64,000 nt of DNA from Azospirillum canadense (GCF_025961225.1 NZ_JAOQNG010000003.1:124001-188000), one strand, 5' to 3'; shown: positions 52,541 through 61,313, numbered from the stretch's first letter. The notes: a model not told the origin generated them from the letters alone. Numbers and translations: made by a program.

Positions 52541-52975
52541 ATGCTGCGACAGCTTCTTCTGGGCAGTCTTCTCAGCCTTGGCAACATCGCCATCCACGCC
52601 GTCGTGATGACCGCGGCCGTCGGCACCGCCCGGCTCGCGTCGACATGGCAGCGTCGGTACCCTCAGTTGTGGCTTATGGCCGTTATGGTCGCGACCGTCG
52701 GGATTCTGCTGACGGCGCATGTCATGGAGGTGTTCACGTGGGCGCTTCTCTATTCATTTTTGAAGGTGGCCCAACCGCAGGCCAATCTCCTGTACTTTGC
52801 GTTCGTCAACTACACGACGCTCGGCTATGGAGACATCGTTCCAAAGGAACGCTGGCTTCTGCTTGGGCCAATGACCGCCATGAACGGGGTGCTGCTGTTC
52901 GGCTGGTCGACGGCGGTCATTTTTGAAGTGTCGATGCAGGCTCATCGTATCCGCGAGCGTTCAGGGGAGCCATGA
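52541..52975 (+). CDS. Small K+ channel of the two-pore-helix ion-channel type
   Basis: This 144-residue inner-membrane protein has hydrophobic segments (LLLGSLLSLGNIAIHAVVMT, LWLMAVMVATVGILLTAHVM) and the potassium selectivity filter NYTTLGYGDIVP (TLGYGD replaces TVGYGD), followed by a last helix (MTAMNGVLLFGWSTAVIFEV). It fits the Ion_trans_2 family. It lacks a C-terminal regulatory RCK or cyclic-nucleotide domain. The frame opens at 52493; the ATG at 52541 starts the first membrane segment. Confidence 0.88.
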   Translation: MLRQLLLGSLLSLGNIAIHAVVMTAAVGTARLASTWQRRYPQLWLMAVMVATVGILLTAHVMEVFTWALLYSFLKVAQPQANLLYFAFVNYTTLGYGDIVPKERWLLLGPMTAMNGVLLFGWSTAVIFEVSMQAHRIRERSGEP

Positions 52976-53236
52976 ACGCGGAGCGACGTTAGGCTGCAAT
53001 GAATGTTCGCCGCAGCGCCCAGGGTTGCCCAACCGCCATCACCACGCCGTTTTTTCCCCGACACCCCCGGTTCGACCCTCAATAGGGTTCGCTCCCGGAC
53101 GATCTGAACCGCGCCGGGTTTCCTGGAGCCCCCATTTCTTGAGAAACTGGGCTCATCTTGACGAAGCAGATACACCGGGCTGACGTGCTGGACGGTCCCC
53201 CGGCGCACGAGGGAAATCCGCAAGCGCGGTTTCCGA

Positions 53237-53584
53237 TCACAGGAATCCGGCGCCGGCGTGGTCCTTGAAGAGGTCGGCGTCGCGCACGTAGCCGGCCAGC
53301 ACGTCGAGGGACTCGTGCCGCGACTGGTCGCGCATCTTGAACAGCGACGCTCCGGTGGCGGCAGCCGAGGTGAGGAAGCCGGCGCGCAGGCTGTGTTCGT
53401 CGTACAAGGCAACGTCCGGGTCCCCATCGCCCAGCGGCGGCAGCGCCTTCACCCGCGCCAGCATGCGGTCGACCTTGGCCTGCTGGTCTGGAGTGAGACC
53501 GGCGGGAGTTGGCCGCTCACCGGGCTGGGCGTCGGCGTCGGCGTCTCCTGTTGTCGATCGGCCCGCGACGGTCTTCCGGGCCAC
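53237..53584 (-). pseudogene. C-terminal fragment of a tyrosine recombinase/integrase
   Basis: The C-terminal ~55 residues (EHSLRAGFLTSAAATGASLF then SRHESLDVLAGYVRDADLFK) are the end of a phage-type integrase and contain the H-x-x-R motif, the second His and the nucleophilic Tyr. The preceding ~60 residues (GDADADAQPGERPTPAGLTP) have no recognisable relation to an integrase core, so the catalytic N half is missing. A degraded integration gene, marking an old mobile insertion. Confidence 0.7.
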
Positions 53585-53841
53585 GAGCCACGACGTGGTC
53601 GCCGTAGGACCAGTGTGGTGCCCATCGAACCATGCGGCAAGGCGACCCTGCCGATACGCTCCAAGGGCTGACGGCCACCCCGTTGGAGCAGGTCCGGTTG
53701 GTCGTGAGAAGACCGCATACTAACAGTTATATCCATGCAATTCCTATTTTTTGCCAAAGACCGATGACGGCTCCAATCTCCGCGATCGGCGCAACCCTCC
53801 AGACCTTTGCCCTGGTGCTCCAGATCCCAAATGCCTTGACC

Positions 53842-55077
53842 CTACCGTTCTAGGGTTTCGGACGCCCCGCCGCTATCGTCCTCGGGTCCCGGTCCAGGCA
53901 GCACCGGCTCCGCGCCGAACGGCCGGTTGATGACCGACAGCGCCTCCGTTGCCGCGAAGAGCCGGTTGCGCCGGTGTCCCGTCCGTTCGGTTAGGATGCC
54001 GGCTTGCTGCAACAGGCCGATGGCCGTGTCGGCAGCCCGGAAACTGACGTTCAGGAGCTTGGCCAAGCGCTTGACCGTGATGACCGGGTAGTGCGGCAGG
54101 ATGTCGAGCGCGCGCAGGGCGGCCGACTTGGCACGGAATGGACGGCGGTTCAGCCAAACCCGGCGAAGATCCGCCAGTGCGGCCCGCGTCACCAACAGTT
54201 CGCTCACCGTGCCGACCACCGCATCCGCCAGATACCCGACCATGGCGTGCCATTCGAGGCGCTGCTGCGCGGCCTTGAGAGCGTCGTAATAGGCCTGTTT
54301 GTGAGCCTCGATGTAGGGGCTCAGGTAGAGCGGGACATGGCTTTCCGCGGCCATCATCAGGGGCAGCAAAAGGCGACCCACGCGGCCGTTGCCGTCGCGG
54401 AACGGGTGCACGGCCTCAAAATGCGCATGCGCGACCGCCATCCGCGTCAGCAGTCCCTGGGTCTGCCGCTGCAGTCCCTCGCAGCGAAGATAGTCGACAG
54501 TCTGCTCCAGGCACGCGGGCAGGTGCGGCGGCGGCGGTGGGTTGAAGGTGGAGTAGGCGATGTCCTTGCCGCCGCCGATCCAGGCGACGACTTGCCGGAA
54601 GTCGCCGGGCACGTCCTGGTATGCGGTGTCCCCCTTCATGACGGCCCGATGCAGATTCCGGATGAGATCGACCGTGAAGATGGCCGGCCCGGCCGCCTGG
54701 GCGCGCGGCAGCAACACATCGAGCGCCAGGGCATAGTCACGGACCTGGGCGGCCGCGTCCGTCGCCTCGCCGTCTTCGGTTTCCTCGACGGACAGCAGTT
54801 CGTCGAGGGTCGAGTTCGTGCCCTCGATTCCGCTGCTCGACACCGCCTCGCGCCGGGTCAGAACGCGGCTCAGCAGGTACGGGTCATGCAGGTCGGCCGC
54901 CAGCGTGTCGATGCGGGCGAGCGCCTGGTTGGCGGCCTCGCTGCGCGTCAGCACCGGCCCGAGCGGCACCGTGTCCTCCGGCGGAGGCGGGGGCACGACG
55001 CCATAGTGCGCCTGGTGCGGTGGCGGCAGGCGCACCAGCCGTTGGCGCACTTCGTGGCACAGGGTATCGCGGCGCAT
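53842..55077 (-). CDS. Fic-domain protein with N-terminal inhibitory motif
   Basis: This 411-residue protein is a Fic AMP-transferase of the N-terminally inhibited class. It has a Fic_N domain with the inhibition motif SSSGIEG (S81 to E85-G86), and the Fic active-site loop HPFRDGNGRVGR (residues 224-235; H224 is catalytic). A C-terminal winged-helix region follows (PVITVKRLAKLLNVSFRAAD, AIGLLQQAGILTERTGHRRN). Family members transfer AMP or another nucleotide onto target proteins; the target is unknown. A 10-bp palindrome pair lies just upstream and may be its operator. There is no separate antitoxin gene, as expected for this class. Confidence 0.92.
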   Translation of the reverse strand: MRRDTLCHEVRQRLVRLPPPHQAHYGVVPPPPPEDTVPLGPVLTRSEAANQALARIDTLAADLHDPYLLSRVLTRREAVSSSGIEGTNSTLDELLSVEETEDGEATDAAAQVRDYALALDVLLPRAQAAGPAIFTVDLIRNLHRAVMKGDTAYQDVPGDFRQVVAWIGGGKDIAYSTFNPPPPPHLPACLEQTVDYLRCEGLQRQTQGLLTRMAVAHAHFEAVHPFRDGNGRVGRLLLPLMMAAESHVPLYLSPYIEAHKQAYYDALKAAQQRLEWHAMVGYLADAVVGTVSELLVTRAALADLRRVWLNRRPFRAKSAALRALDILPHYPVITVKRLAKLLNVSFRAADTAIGLLQQAGILTERTGHRRNRLFAATEALSVINRPFGAEPVLPGPGPEDDSGGASETLER

Positions 55078-55087
55078 GACGGTCCGA

Positions 55088-55130
55088 AAGCTTCAATGAC
55101 TGACCGCTCCGGCCAGCTGTATTGAAGCTT
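55088..55130 (-). promoter_or_regulatory. Palindromic element upstream of the Fic gene
   Basis: Perfect 10-bp inverted arms AAGCTTCAAT (55088-55097) and ATTGAAGCTT (55121-55130) flank 23 bp, starting 11 bp before the Fic start codon. The spacing fits an operator for a dimeric winged-helix regulator, possibly the C-terminal domain of the Fic protein itself. Confidence 0.5.
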
Positions 55131-55277
55131 AGCATGCCAACCATAAGCAAGAAAGCCGGCGAAGAGGCCGTGATGAAGGCTCCAGGATTGCGCGGTTGGG
55201 AGGGCTGGACAAAAGACGGTCGGTGCGCGAGCTTCATCAGGGGCACCATCCACGAACAATCCGGCGAGCAACCGTCC

Positions 55278-55640
55278 ATGACCGCGACAGGCCAGTCGAC
55301 GAAGGTTCCCAAGGGCTGGGAAGAGTTCTACCGCGGCATGACGGCGATCACCGACGATGTCTGCTACCGACATCTCAACGAGGAATACGCAGAACTGGCG
55401 CGCGTCGCCATCGCCGCGCTGTGCCGCAAGCGGCCAAGCCCGCTGCGCTCGGGCAAGCCGGAAAGCTGGGCATGCGGGGTCCTCTACGCCTTGGGCCAGG
55501 CCAACTTCCTGTCCGACACATCCAGCTCCCCGTCCATGCCGTTGCAGGAGTTGTGCGCCCGGTTCGGGGTCACTCCATGGAACGGGCGAAATTATACGCT
55601 AAGCGAACAAAGCGAGAACGCGGCCGCTTCACGCCCAGTG
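55278..55640 (+). pseudogene. DUF6398-type protein, truncated by an IS110-family element
   Basis: The N-terminal ~95 residues (WEEFYRGMTAITDDVCYRHL, NEEYAELARVAIAALCRKRP, SWACGVLYALGQANFLSD) match the DUF6398 domain, often found in small DNA-associated accessory proteins. After FGV the conserved continuation is lost: the frame reads through 55640 and fuses in frame with the IS110-type transposase at 55734, which gives a misleading 547-residue open frame (55122-56765). The domain is thus cut short. Start at 55278 is tentative. Confidence 0.65.
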
Positions 55641-55733
55641 ACATGGGGTAATCGCGGACGCGTGGGGCTTCCAACCAAAGCGGTGAGTTCTGCGTTACCC
55701 GCTTCAAGGAAAGGCACTGCAAGGAGAGCCGCC

Positions 55734-56765
55734 ATGGAGCAGTTTGTCGGGTTGGACGTGTCGCTGAACGAGACCTCGGTGTGCGTTGTGACGGAAGCCG
55801 GCAAGGCGGTGTGGAAGGGGAAATGCGCCTCGACCCCGGAGGCCATTGCGGAAACGCTGCGCCGCCACGCCCCTCAGGCGGTTCGCATTGGTCTGGAGAG
55901 CGGCCCTCTGTCGACCTGGCATTGGCACGCTCTGCGCGACCTGGGCCTGCCGGTGGTTTGCCTCGATGCTCGGCAAGTCAAGGCGGCGTTATCGTTGCAG
56001 ATCAACAAAACCGATGCCAACGACGCCCATGGCTTGGCCCAGGTCGTCCGCACCGGCTGGTTTCGCGCAGTCGAGGTCAAGAGCCTGGACAGCCATCTCG
56101 CGCGCGCCCAGTTGATGGCCCGCACCCAGCTGGTGGCCATGCGCCGGGACGTCGTCAACCAGATGCGCGGCATCCTGAAGACCTTCGGCCTGATCCTGGG
56201 CAAGGTCGGCGGGGCGGCGCTGCCCGCACGGGTTCGGGAGTTGACCACCGGTCAGGCCGGTGTGGCGGTCGTCACCGAGGCGCTGCTGGCCGTCTGGCAA
56301 CGCCTCACCGAGCAGATCGAGGTGCTTGACCGGACGGTTCTGCGCCAGGCGCGGGACAACCTGGTCTGTCGGCGCTTGATGACCATCCCAGGGATCGGGC
56401 CGATCACCGCGCTGAGCTTCACCACGGTGATCGATGATCCCGCGCGGTTCGCCAAGTCTTCAAGCGTGGGCGCCTACTTGGGCCTGACCCCGCGGCAGTA
56501 CCAGTCGGGCGAAGTGGACTGGGCGGGGCGGATCTCGAAGGCCGGCGACAAGCTGACGCGCGGTTATCTGTTCGAAGCCGCGGGAACCCTGCTGACCCGG
56601 GTGGAGAAATGGTGCGCTCTCAAGGCCTGGGGCGTTCGCCTGGCCAAACGCATCGGCCTGAAGAAGGCCAAGGTCGCGGTGGCTAGGAAACTGGCGGTGC
56701 TGATGCATCGGCTTTGGGTGGACGGCAGCGAGTTTCGCTGGGCGGGCCAGGAGGTGGCCGCCTGA
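55734..56765 (+). CDS. IS110-family transposase (DEDD recombinase)
   Basis: This 343-residue protein has an N-terminal RuvC-like DEDD domain (FVGLDVSLNETSVCVV, IGLESGPLSTWHWHAL, NKTDANDAHGLAQVVR) and a C-terminal transposase_20 domain (MTIPGIGPITALSFTTVIDD, VGAYLGLTPRQYQSGEVDWA, RISKAGDKLTRGYLFEAA; the serine in ISKAGD is the expected nucleophile). AAGGAGAG precedes the ATG at 55734. It is distinct from the IS110 transposase at 7205. It appears complete. Confidence 0.93.
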   Translation: MEQFVGLDVSLNETSVCVVTEAGKAVWKGKCASTPEAIAETLRRHAPQAVRIGLESGPLSTWHWHALRDLGLPVVCLDARQVKAALSLQINKTDANDAHGLAQVVRTGWFRAVEVKSLDSHLARAQLMARTQLVAMRRDVVNQMRGILKTFGLILGKVGGAALPARVRELTTGQAGVAVVTEALLAVWQRLTEQIEVLDRTVLRQARDNLVCRRLMTIPGIGPITALSFTTVIDDPARFAKSSSVGAYLGLTPRQYQSGEVDWAGRISKAGDKLTRGYLFEAAGTLLTRVEKWCALKAWGVRLAKRIGLKKAKVAVARKLAVLMHRLWVDGSEFRWAGQEVAA

Positions 56766-56908
56766 ACCACGTTTGAACGCGAGGTCGAAAGGGTTCCGCC
56801 CGCCGCGGAGCGAGGTCCCTGCCGGGACGAAGCGGCAGCCATCCCGTCTATGTGGATGCAAGATCGCTGGGGCATCCCGCCCGCGATCACTGCGTCAGTG
56901 ACATTGGG
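56766..56908 (+). ncRNA. Candidate bridge RNA region of the IS1111-like element
   Basis: A ~140-bp non-coding right end follows the transposase gene. In IS1111-group elements the bridge RNA lies downstream of the transposase, so this is where it should be. Internal short palindromes (for example CTGCCGGGACG/CGGCAG in the middle) would suit a folded RNA, but structure was not computed. Confidence 0.35.
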
Positions 56909-57037
56909 AGGCTGCGCTCCTCACGCCATCATGCGGCGGCACCTGCCGACCGCGGAGACAACCATGGATCCGGCAGTGGTCTTGGTCCTCGGAACGGACT
57001 GCGACATCAACGAGCCTCGTCGTCTGGAACGGTCGCC

Positions 57038-57102
57038 CAGGTGGGTCCACAGGCCCGCCCCGTCATTGATGGAGGTGCGAGGCGGGCCTGTGGACTACCT
57101 GG
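57038..57102. repeat. Long imperfect inverted repeat
   Basis: Arms of about 22 bp at 57038-57059 and 57081-57102 flank a 21-nt loop; the inner 15 bp (57045-57059 and 57081-57095) match perfectly (GTCCACAGGCCCGCC), with one or two mismatches outside. It lies in 56909-57445, where I see no supported gene. Confidence 0.6.
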
Positions 57103-57197
57103 ACGACCTGGCACAGTGAAATGAAAACCCACATTGGGAAAGTGCTTGATCCTTGGCCCGCGATTAGACAACCACATAGTTGTGCAGAATGGCCAAA

Positions 57198-57222
57198 AAC
57201 GGCGGGGGCGGTTCCCGCCGTT
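57198..57222. terminator. Possible hairpin terminator
   Basis: AACGGCGGG and CCCGCCGTT form a 9-bp perfect stem around a 7-nt loop. On the minus strand the stem is followed by a short T-run (complement of the AAAA at 57195-57198), so it could stop minus-strand transcription beyond the secreted-protein gene at 57446. Confidence 0.4.
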
Positions 57223-57445
57223 CTCCAGAAAATCCGTTCTCTGACTGGATCGCGAATCGCCCTTCTAAGCCATTGACGCTGAGTACGTTGGACCGCCTTC
57301 CCGATGATGGTGACTGCAAGGGTGGGTTTTGACGGCAGATCGGCTTTGGGTCTGTTCCGCAACACCCCGCAGCGGTTCCGGCTACGCAAGGACTGACCGG
57401 CGTGGAAAGAGGGCAGTCACGCCGGCCGCACCGCGACTGGGCCGG

Positions 57446-58069
57446 CTATGGCTTGGCCGGAGACGAGGCGGGCGCTTCGGCAGTTTGCTCAATGGGCTCG
57501 GCTACTGGCATCATGATGTGAGCATAGGGCGTATTGCCCCACATCACATACGGCATCCGCGGGTTCTCAGCGGTCTTGGGATAACCTTGCAACAGGTCTA
57601 CGGCATTCAGGATCATCACGTGCGGGCCGGTGTCCACCCACTTATGACCCGCCTGTGGCGCCGTCGCGTATGGGTCGTCGTTGCTGGCGTCAGAGCCGCC
57701 GGCCAGCATGTAGGCGAGACCGATCTGCCCCTTTGGCGGCTCCTTATGCTCCATCCACGCCTTGGCCCATTCCATGGCGTTCTTGTCCAGGCACATGGGG
57801 TCGTTGCCCGGACTCATGGGATTGTCGGGCATGCAGGTGAAATTGCCCGTGCCCTGGCGCAGGACGCGCATCTCGCCTTTCTCGTTCATAGCGATGATCG
57901 TCGCCGTCTCGGCGACCGCGCGCGGTGCCGCTGACATGGCGTTCGTGATCATCTCCGCATCGGTCTTTGGCGCCATGTGGGCACCGCCGTGGCTCTGAGC
58001 GAAGGTGCTGGCCGATGCGCAGGCCAGCACCACGGCGGATAGAGGCAGGGTCATCCTGAATGCGTTCAT
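57446..58069 (-). CDS. Secreted hypothetical protein rich in Met
   Basis: This 207-residue protein has a signal peptide (MTLPLSAVVLACASASTFAQ) and a mature part with short motifs: PKTDAEMITNAMSAAPRAVA, MNEKGEMRVLRQGTGNFTCM, NAMEWAKAWMEHKEPPKGQI, and GHKWVDTGPHVMILN. Two cysteines (TCMPD, DPMCLD) could form a disulfide. The Met/His content (SHGGAHM) could suggest metal binding but this is speculative. AAAGGAG precedes the ATG. The family is unfamiliar to me. A degraded MBL-fold gene lies upstream on the same strand. Confidence 0.7.
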   Translation of the reverse strand: MNAFRMTLPLSAVVLACASASTFAQSHGGAHMAPKTDAEMITNAMSAAPRAVAETATIIAMNEKGEMRVLRQGTGNFTCMPDNPMSPGNDPMCLDKNAMEWAKAWMEHKEPPKGQIGLAYMLAGGSDASNDDPYATAPQAGHKWVDTGPHVMILNAVDLLQGYPKTAENPRMPYVMWGNTPYAHIMMPVAEPIEQTAEAPASSPAKP

Positions 58070-58134
58070 GTGACGCTCTCCTTTGGAGTGTGCAGCTTGT
58101 CCGGCTGCCCGGACTGTCCCTGCGGACGGGCTCT

Positions 58135-58839
58135 TCACGCAGTGAAGACGAAGCGGGTGCCCGTGTAGGAGCGCAGCAGCTTGCCTGGCATCTCGGCCTT
58201 GGCGATCTCGTAGAAGGGCTCACCGGTGCAATGCAGCGGGACAACATAGTCGGGGTCGATCTCCCGTAGGGTCGCAACCACCTGCCGCACGTAGTCCGCC
58301 TTGTACGGCGCCAGATGGAAGCCCCCGATCACCGCGTGGACCTTGCGCACCCCCGAGGCCGCCTGCGCCTGCCGGACGGCGTTGACCACGCCGCGGTGGC
58401 TGCACGAGGTCAGCACGACCAAGCCCCGCCCCTTCACGTTGAAGCTCGTTGCCAGCTCGTGCCGGAACTGGTCGGGCACGATGGCTTGGGTGCGCTCGTC
58501 GGGGGGAAGCTGGTCGGCGTAGCAGCCGATCCCGCGTTCCAGGCCGATCCGCATGGCACTCGGCGACAGCACCTTTTCAAAGCTCGCCAGTCCGATCTGG
58601 CCCGAGGTGAAGCCGTGCCCGGCGACGAGCGCCGGCCCCTCAGCATAGGTCACGGTGAGCTTTGCGTCCTCCAGCGCCCTGCGGTCGAGCGCGCCGAAAT
58701 CCCCGCGGACCGGTCCGGCTGTCCATTCCCGCGAACAGAAGCAATCCTCGCCGCCGACGTAGAGCGGGAGGTTCGGCTTGAGCGCCGCCTTATGGAGGAC
58801 AGCGCGATAAGTGTCTCGGCTTTGCGCATCGTGGGACAT
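58135..58839 (-). pseudogene. Metallo-beta-lactamase-fold hydrolase, 5' end truncated by an IS
   Basis: The frame covers the C-terminal ~230 residues of an MBL-fold hydrolase of the 7,8-dihydropterin-phosphate synthase-like type: LHKAALKPNLPLYVGGEDCF, VVLTSCSHRGVVNAVRQAQA, HAVIGGFHL and YVVPLHCTG, which hold the later metal-ligand His residues. The N-terminal region with the HxHxDH zinc motif is absent, and the upstream sequence is an insertion element starting near 58850. The product would be inactive. Confidence 0.75.
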
Positions 58840-58850
58840 CCGTCCGTTCT

Positions 58851-60292
58851 GGGACGGTGGTCATCCGGCCAAGCGGAGTGCGGGATTGACGTGGCTCATG
58901 GAGCGTAGCAGACGGATTCGATGAGGCGGCGCAGGAGCGGAGGGGCGGTTTTCGTCATCTCGGTGGTTTCGGACGAGATGGCGAAAACCTGTTCGAACCA
59001 CAGGTGCCGGCGCAGGCGGGCCAACGCATCAGCGAAGGTCGGCGCCGGCTTGGGGTACCACAGGGCGCGCCGCGGCGACAGCGCCAGCCGGTCGGCATGT
59101 TGGTGCACGTACAACGTGATCAGCGAATACAGCCCGAACAGCAGCGGCGTCGTGCGGAACACCGCCGGATCGGTCCACTGGCGCTGCGTCGCGATCCCGA
59201 TGTGGGCGCGACTTTCTTCGTAAGTGGTTTCCATGGACCAGCGACGATTGAACCATTCCAGCACCGTGCGCGGCGGCACCGTCGGATCGGTACACAGGAA
59301 GGCTTCGGGCTCGCGCCGGCCGTCGGGATAGCGGACCAGCACCCACAGGATCGGCACGACCGGCTTACCCGCATGATACCACAGCGCCGTGCCGCTGGCG
59401 TACTCGATCCAGCCACCGGTGCGCCACTGGGTGCGGCTGGCCTGGACAGCGCGCCGCCAGACCGTCTCCGGGTCGCTCAGCCGAGCGCGCAAGCTCGGCT
59501 GCCGGGCTCCCTTGACCGCCGGGCGGCCATAGTGTTGCTCGGCCGGCGGGGGATCGAACAGGGCGGCATCCAAGCGCAAGCGCGTGACGACAATGATGGA
59601 TGGGCTCAGCGCGTCGAGCAAATCCAGCGCGGCGAACCCGCCGTCCATAACGGCGACCACCAGCCGCTCCGGCAGCCAGCGGTGCAGGCGCCGCAGGACG
59701 GCGCGTGCCCAGTCGTTGACCGACCGGTAATGTCGTCCGTGCTCCTGGCACCAGGAGCGGCTGGGCGTCAGCGCGGTGAGCACCGGCAGGCCCCAGATGC
59801 GGCCGGCGAACGGCACCTCGACCAGCAGCATGGCGGTCAGCCAGCGCAGGCCGTGGCTGGTGACCCGTCTCTTCTTGGACGACCGCACCGCGTCATAATA
59901 CTGGCTGGCCGGGCGGATGCACGGGCCGCGCCGGCGCTCCAGAGTGTGATCGACGCCGATGACGACCGGTCCGTCCGGAACGAAGGCGCCGACCAGGGCG
60001 TGCAGCAGCGTGCGGGCCAGCACCAACCCCGACCAGGCGTTGCGGTTGAGCACGCGGTGAAACGTCGCGAACCCCGGCTCATCGGCCAGACCGAGGGCGC
60101 GCAGCGCATTGGCGACCGTGCGCGGGCCGACCGCCAGCACGGCGCCGACGGCGAGTGCCGCCACCGTGGCGCGGGTGCGTCCGGAGAAGGCCTCCAGGTA
60201 CGGCCAGAGCCACGCGACGAAGCTTTTGGGGAGGACAATGGGGCGTACCATGGTACACCTCTGGCGGCGCCGGATGTATGACCACCCAACAG
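58851..60292 (-). mobile_element. IS701/DDE_5-type insertion sequence, boundaries approximate
   Basis: It carries one transposase. Short partly matching inverted ends (GGTGGTCAT near 58857 and ATGACCACCC near 60279) suggest boundaries around 58851 and 60292. It truncates the MBL-fold gene on the left. No target duplication was recognised. Confidence 0.6.
58896..60251 (-). CDS. IS701/DDE_5-type transposase
   Basis: This 451-residue transposase has a DDE_5 superfamily endonuclease fold: VVIGVDHTLERRRGPCIRPA (first Asp), VVAVMDGGFAALDLLD (second Asp) and NRRWSMETTYEESRAHIGIA (glutamate). The N-terminal part (TRATVAALAVGAVLAVGPRT, LADEPGFATFHRVLNRNAWS) is the DNA-binding region. Best family fit is IS701 or a related IS4-superfamily group. 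ATG at 60251 begins the conserved part; the frame opens at 60302. Confidence 0.85.
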   Translation of the reverse strand: MVRPIVLPKSFVAWLWPYLEAFSGRTRATVAALAVGAVLAVGPRTVANALRALGLADEPGFATFHRVLNRNAWSGLVLARTLLHALVGAFVPDGPVVIGVDHTLERRRGPCIRPASQYYDAVRSSKKRRVTSHGLRWLTAMLLVEVPFAGRIWGLPVLTALTPSRSWCQEHGRHYRSVNDWARAVLRRLHRWLPERLVVAVMDGGFAALDLLDALSPSIIVVTRLRLDAALFDPPPAEQHYGRPAVKGARQPSLRARLSDPETVWRRAVQASRTQWRTGGWIEYASGTALWYHAGKPVVPILWVLVRYPDGRREPEAFLCTDPTVPPRTVLEWFNRRWSMETTYEESRAHIGIATQRQWTDPAVFRTTPLLFGLYSLITLYVHQHADRLALSPRRALWYPKPAPTFADALARLRRHLWFEQVFAISSETTEMTKTAPPLLRRLIESVCYAP

Positions 60293-60313
60293 ACTTGCGC
60301 ACGCGTGATCGCG

Positions 60314-60592
60314 ATGCCCACGACCGACCCCGTCCTGGAGCGGATTGCCACCTATCCCTGGCCGCGCGGCGGCCTCACCGTCCGCCGGATCAACCGCGGC
60401 TACTCACTGTTCAGCGCCCGCACCGGCGCGCCAGTTGCCCGCTTGCGGCCACTGGGCGAGACCAACCGCGTCGAAGTTCTGTGGTGGCGGCGCGAGGCCT
60501 GGGGACCGGCTGGACCCTTCGGGGCGGTGTTCGACCTTGAGGACGCTCTCGCCTTCATCGCCGATGAACCGGCCTTCTGGATCCGGGCATGA
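60314..60592 (+). CDS. Small hypothetical protein
   Basis: This 92-residue protein (LERIATYPWPRGGLTVRRIN, then YSLFSARTGAPVARLRPLGE, VEVLWWRREAWGP, DALAFIADEPAFW) has a compact beta-rich pattern with Trp residues and ends with an acidic/aromatic helix. No family is recognised. The start is between 60278 and 60314; the second looks better placed past the IS end. Confidence 0.55.
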   Translation: MPTTDPVLERIATYPWPRGGLTVRRINRGYSLFSARTGAPVARLRPLGETNRVEVLWWRREAWGPAGPFGAVFDLEDALAFIADEPAFWIRA

Positions 60593-60670
60593 GGGAAGGA
60601 ATGCCGTCCCAGATCGCGCAAAGCCGAGTCAGCTAAACAACGCTAAGTCAGAACGAACAAAGAACTCCGT

Positions 60671-61243
60671 TCATAGATCAGCATCCTCGCTTCCGTTTAC
60701 GCCAAGTGCTGCATAGAGCGCGGTCTTTCCGACCTTTATCCGCGCGGCGGCTTCACGAACCGTGAGACCTTGGGCGAGCAGTGCCATCGCCCGGCGGAGC
60801 TTGTCCTCGGTCACCACCGGCGTGCGCCCGCCCTTCCGGCCACGCGCGACAGCAGCGACCAAACCGGCACGGGTCCGTTCCCGGATGAGGTCACGCTCGA
60901 ATTGGCCAAGAGCGCCGAAGATGTGGAACACCAGCCGGCCGCCGGGGGTGGTCGTATCGATCGCCTCGGTCAGAGACCGAAAGCCGACACCGCGGGCCTC
61001 CAACTGGTTCACCGTTTCGATCAGGTGCGGAAGAGATCGGCCGAGACGGTCGAGCTTCCAGACCACCAGACTGTCGCCGGCCCGTGCGAAAGCGATGGCC
61101 GCCGCCAGCCCAGGCCGATCAGCCTTGGCTCCGGATGCTTGATCCTGAAATACCCGCTCGCAGTCTGCCTTGGCCAAGGCGTCGAGTTGCAGGGCCGGAT
61201 CCTGATCGACGGTCGAGACTCTGGCATAGCCGATGTTCGCCAC
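60671..61243 (-). CDS. Serine recombinase (Tn3 resolvase/invertase type)
   Basis: This 190-residue classical resolvase/invertase has GYARVSTVDQDPALQ with the catalytic serine, LVVWKLDRLGRSLPHLIETV, GALGQFERDLIRERTRAGL and a C-terminal Hin-type HTH (AQGLTVREAAARIKVGKTAL). The length matches canonical resolvases. It is followed upstream by a second resolvase at 61314 on the same strand. Confidence 0.92.
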   Translation of the reverse strand: MANIGYARVSTVDQDPALQLDALAKADCERVFQDQASGAKADRPGLAAAIAFARAGDSLVVWKLDRLGRSLPHLIETVNQLEARGVGFRSLTEAIDTTTPGGRLVFHIFGALGQFERDLIRERTRAGLVAAVARGRKGGRTPVVTEDKLRRAMALLAQGLTVREAAARIKVGKTALYAALGVNGSEDADL

Positions 61244-61313
61244 CGCCCGCTCCTGTGACCTTCAGAGATAAGTGGCGGTCTTTTTCCAACGCTATGTGGC
61301 GCACATGATGTCG

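Larger units (their letters stand above)
55636..56908 (+). mobile_element. IS110-family (IS1111-like) element, boundaries approximate
   Basis: The transposase at 55734-56765 identifies the element. The direct repeat CAGTGACATGGG at 55636-55647 and CAGTGACATTGGG at 56896-56908 probably marks its two junctions, since IS110-family recombination uses a short shared core rather than terminal inverted repeats. The left non-coding end is short (~90 bp) and the right longer (~140 bp), the pattern of the IS1111 group. Confidence 0.6.

Noticed and set aside
55122..56765. A novel 547-residue fusion of DUF6398 and transposase
   Set aside because: The transposase has its own ribosome site and start, and direct repeats mark the IS borders; the fusion is an accident of insertion in frame.
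57038..57102. Integron attC site
   Set aside because: There is no integron integrase nearby, no GTTRRRY core and the repeat is too regular.
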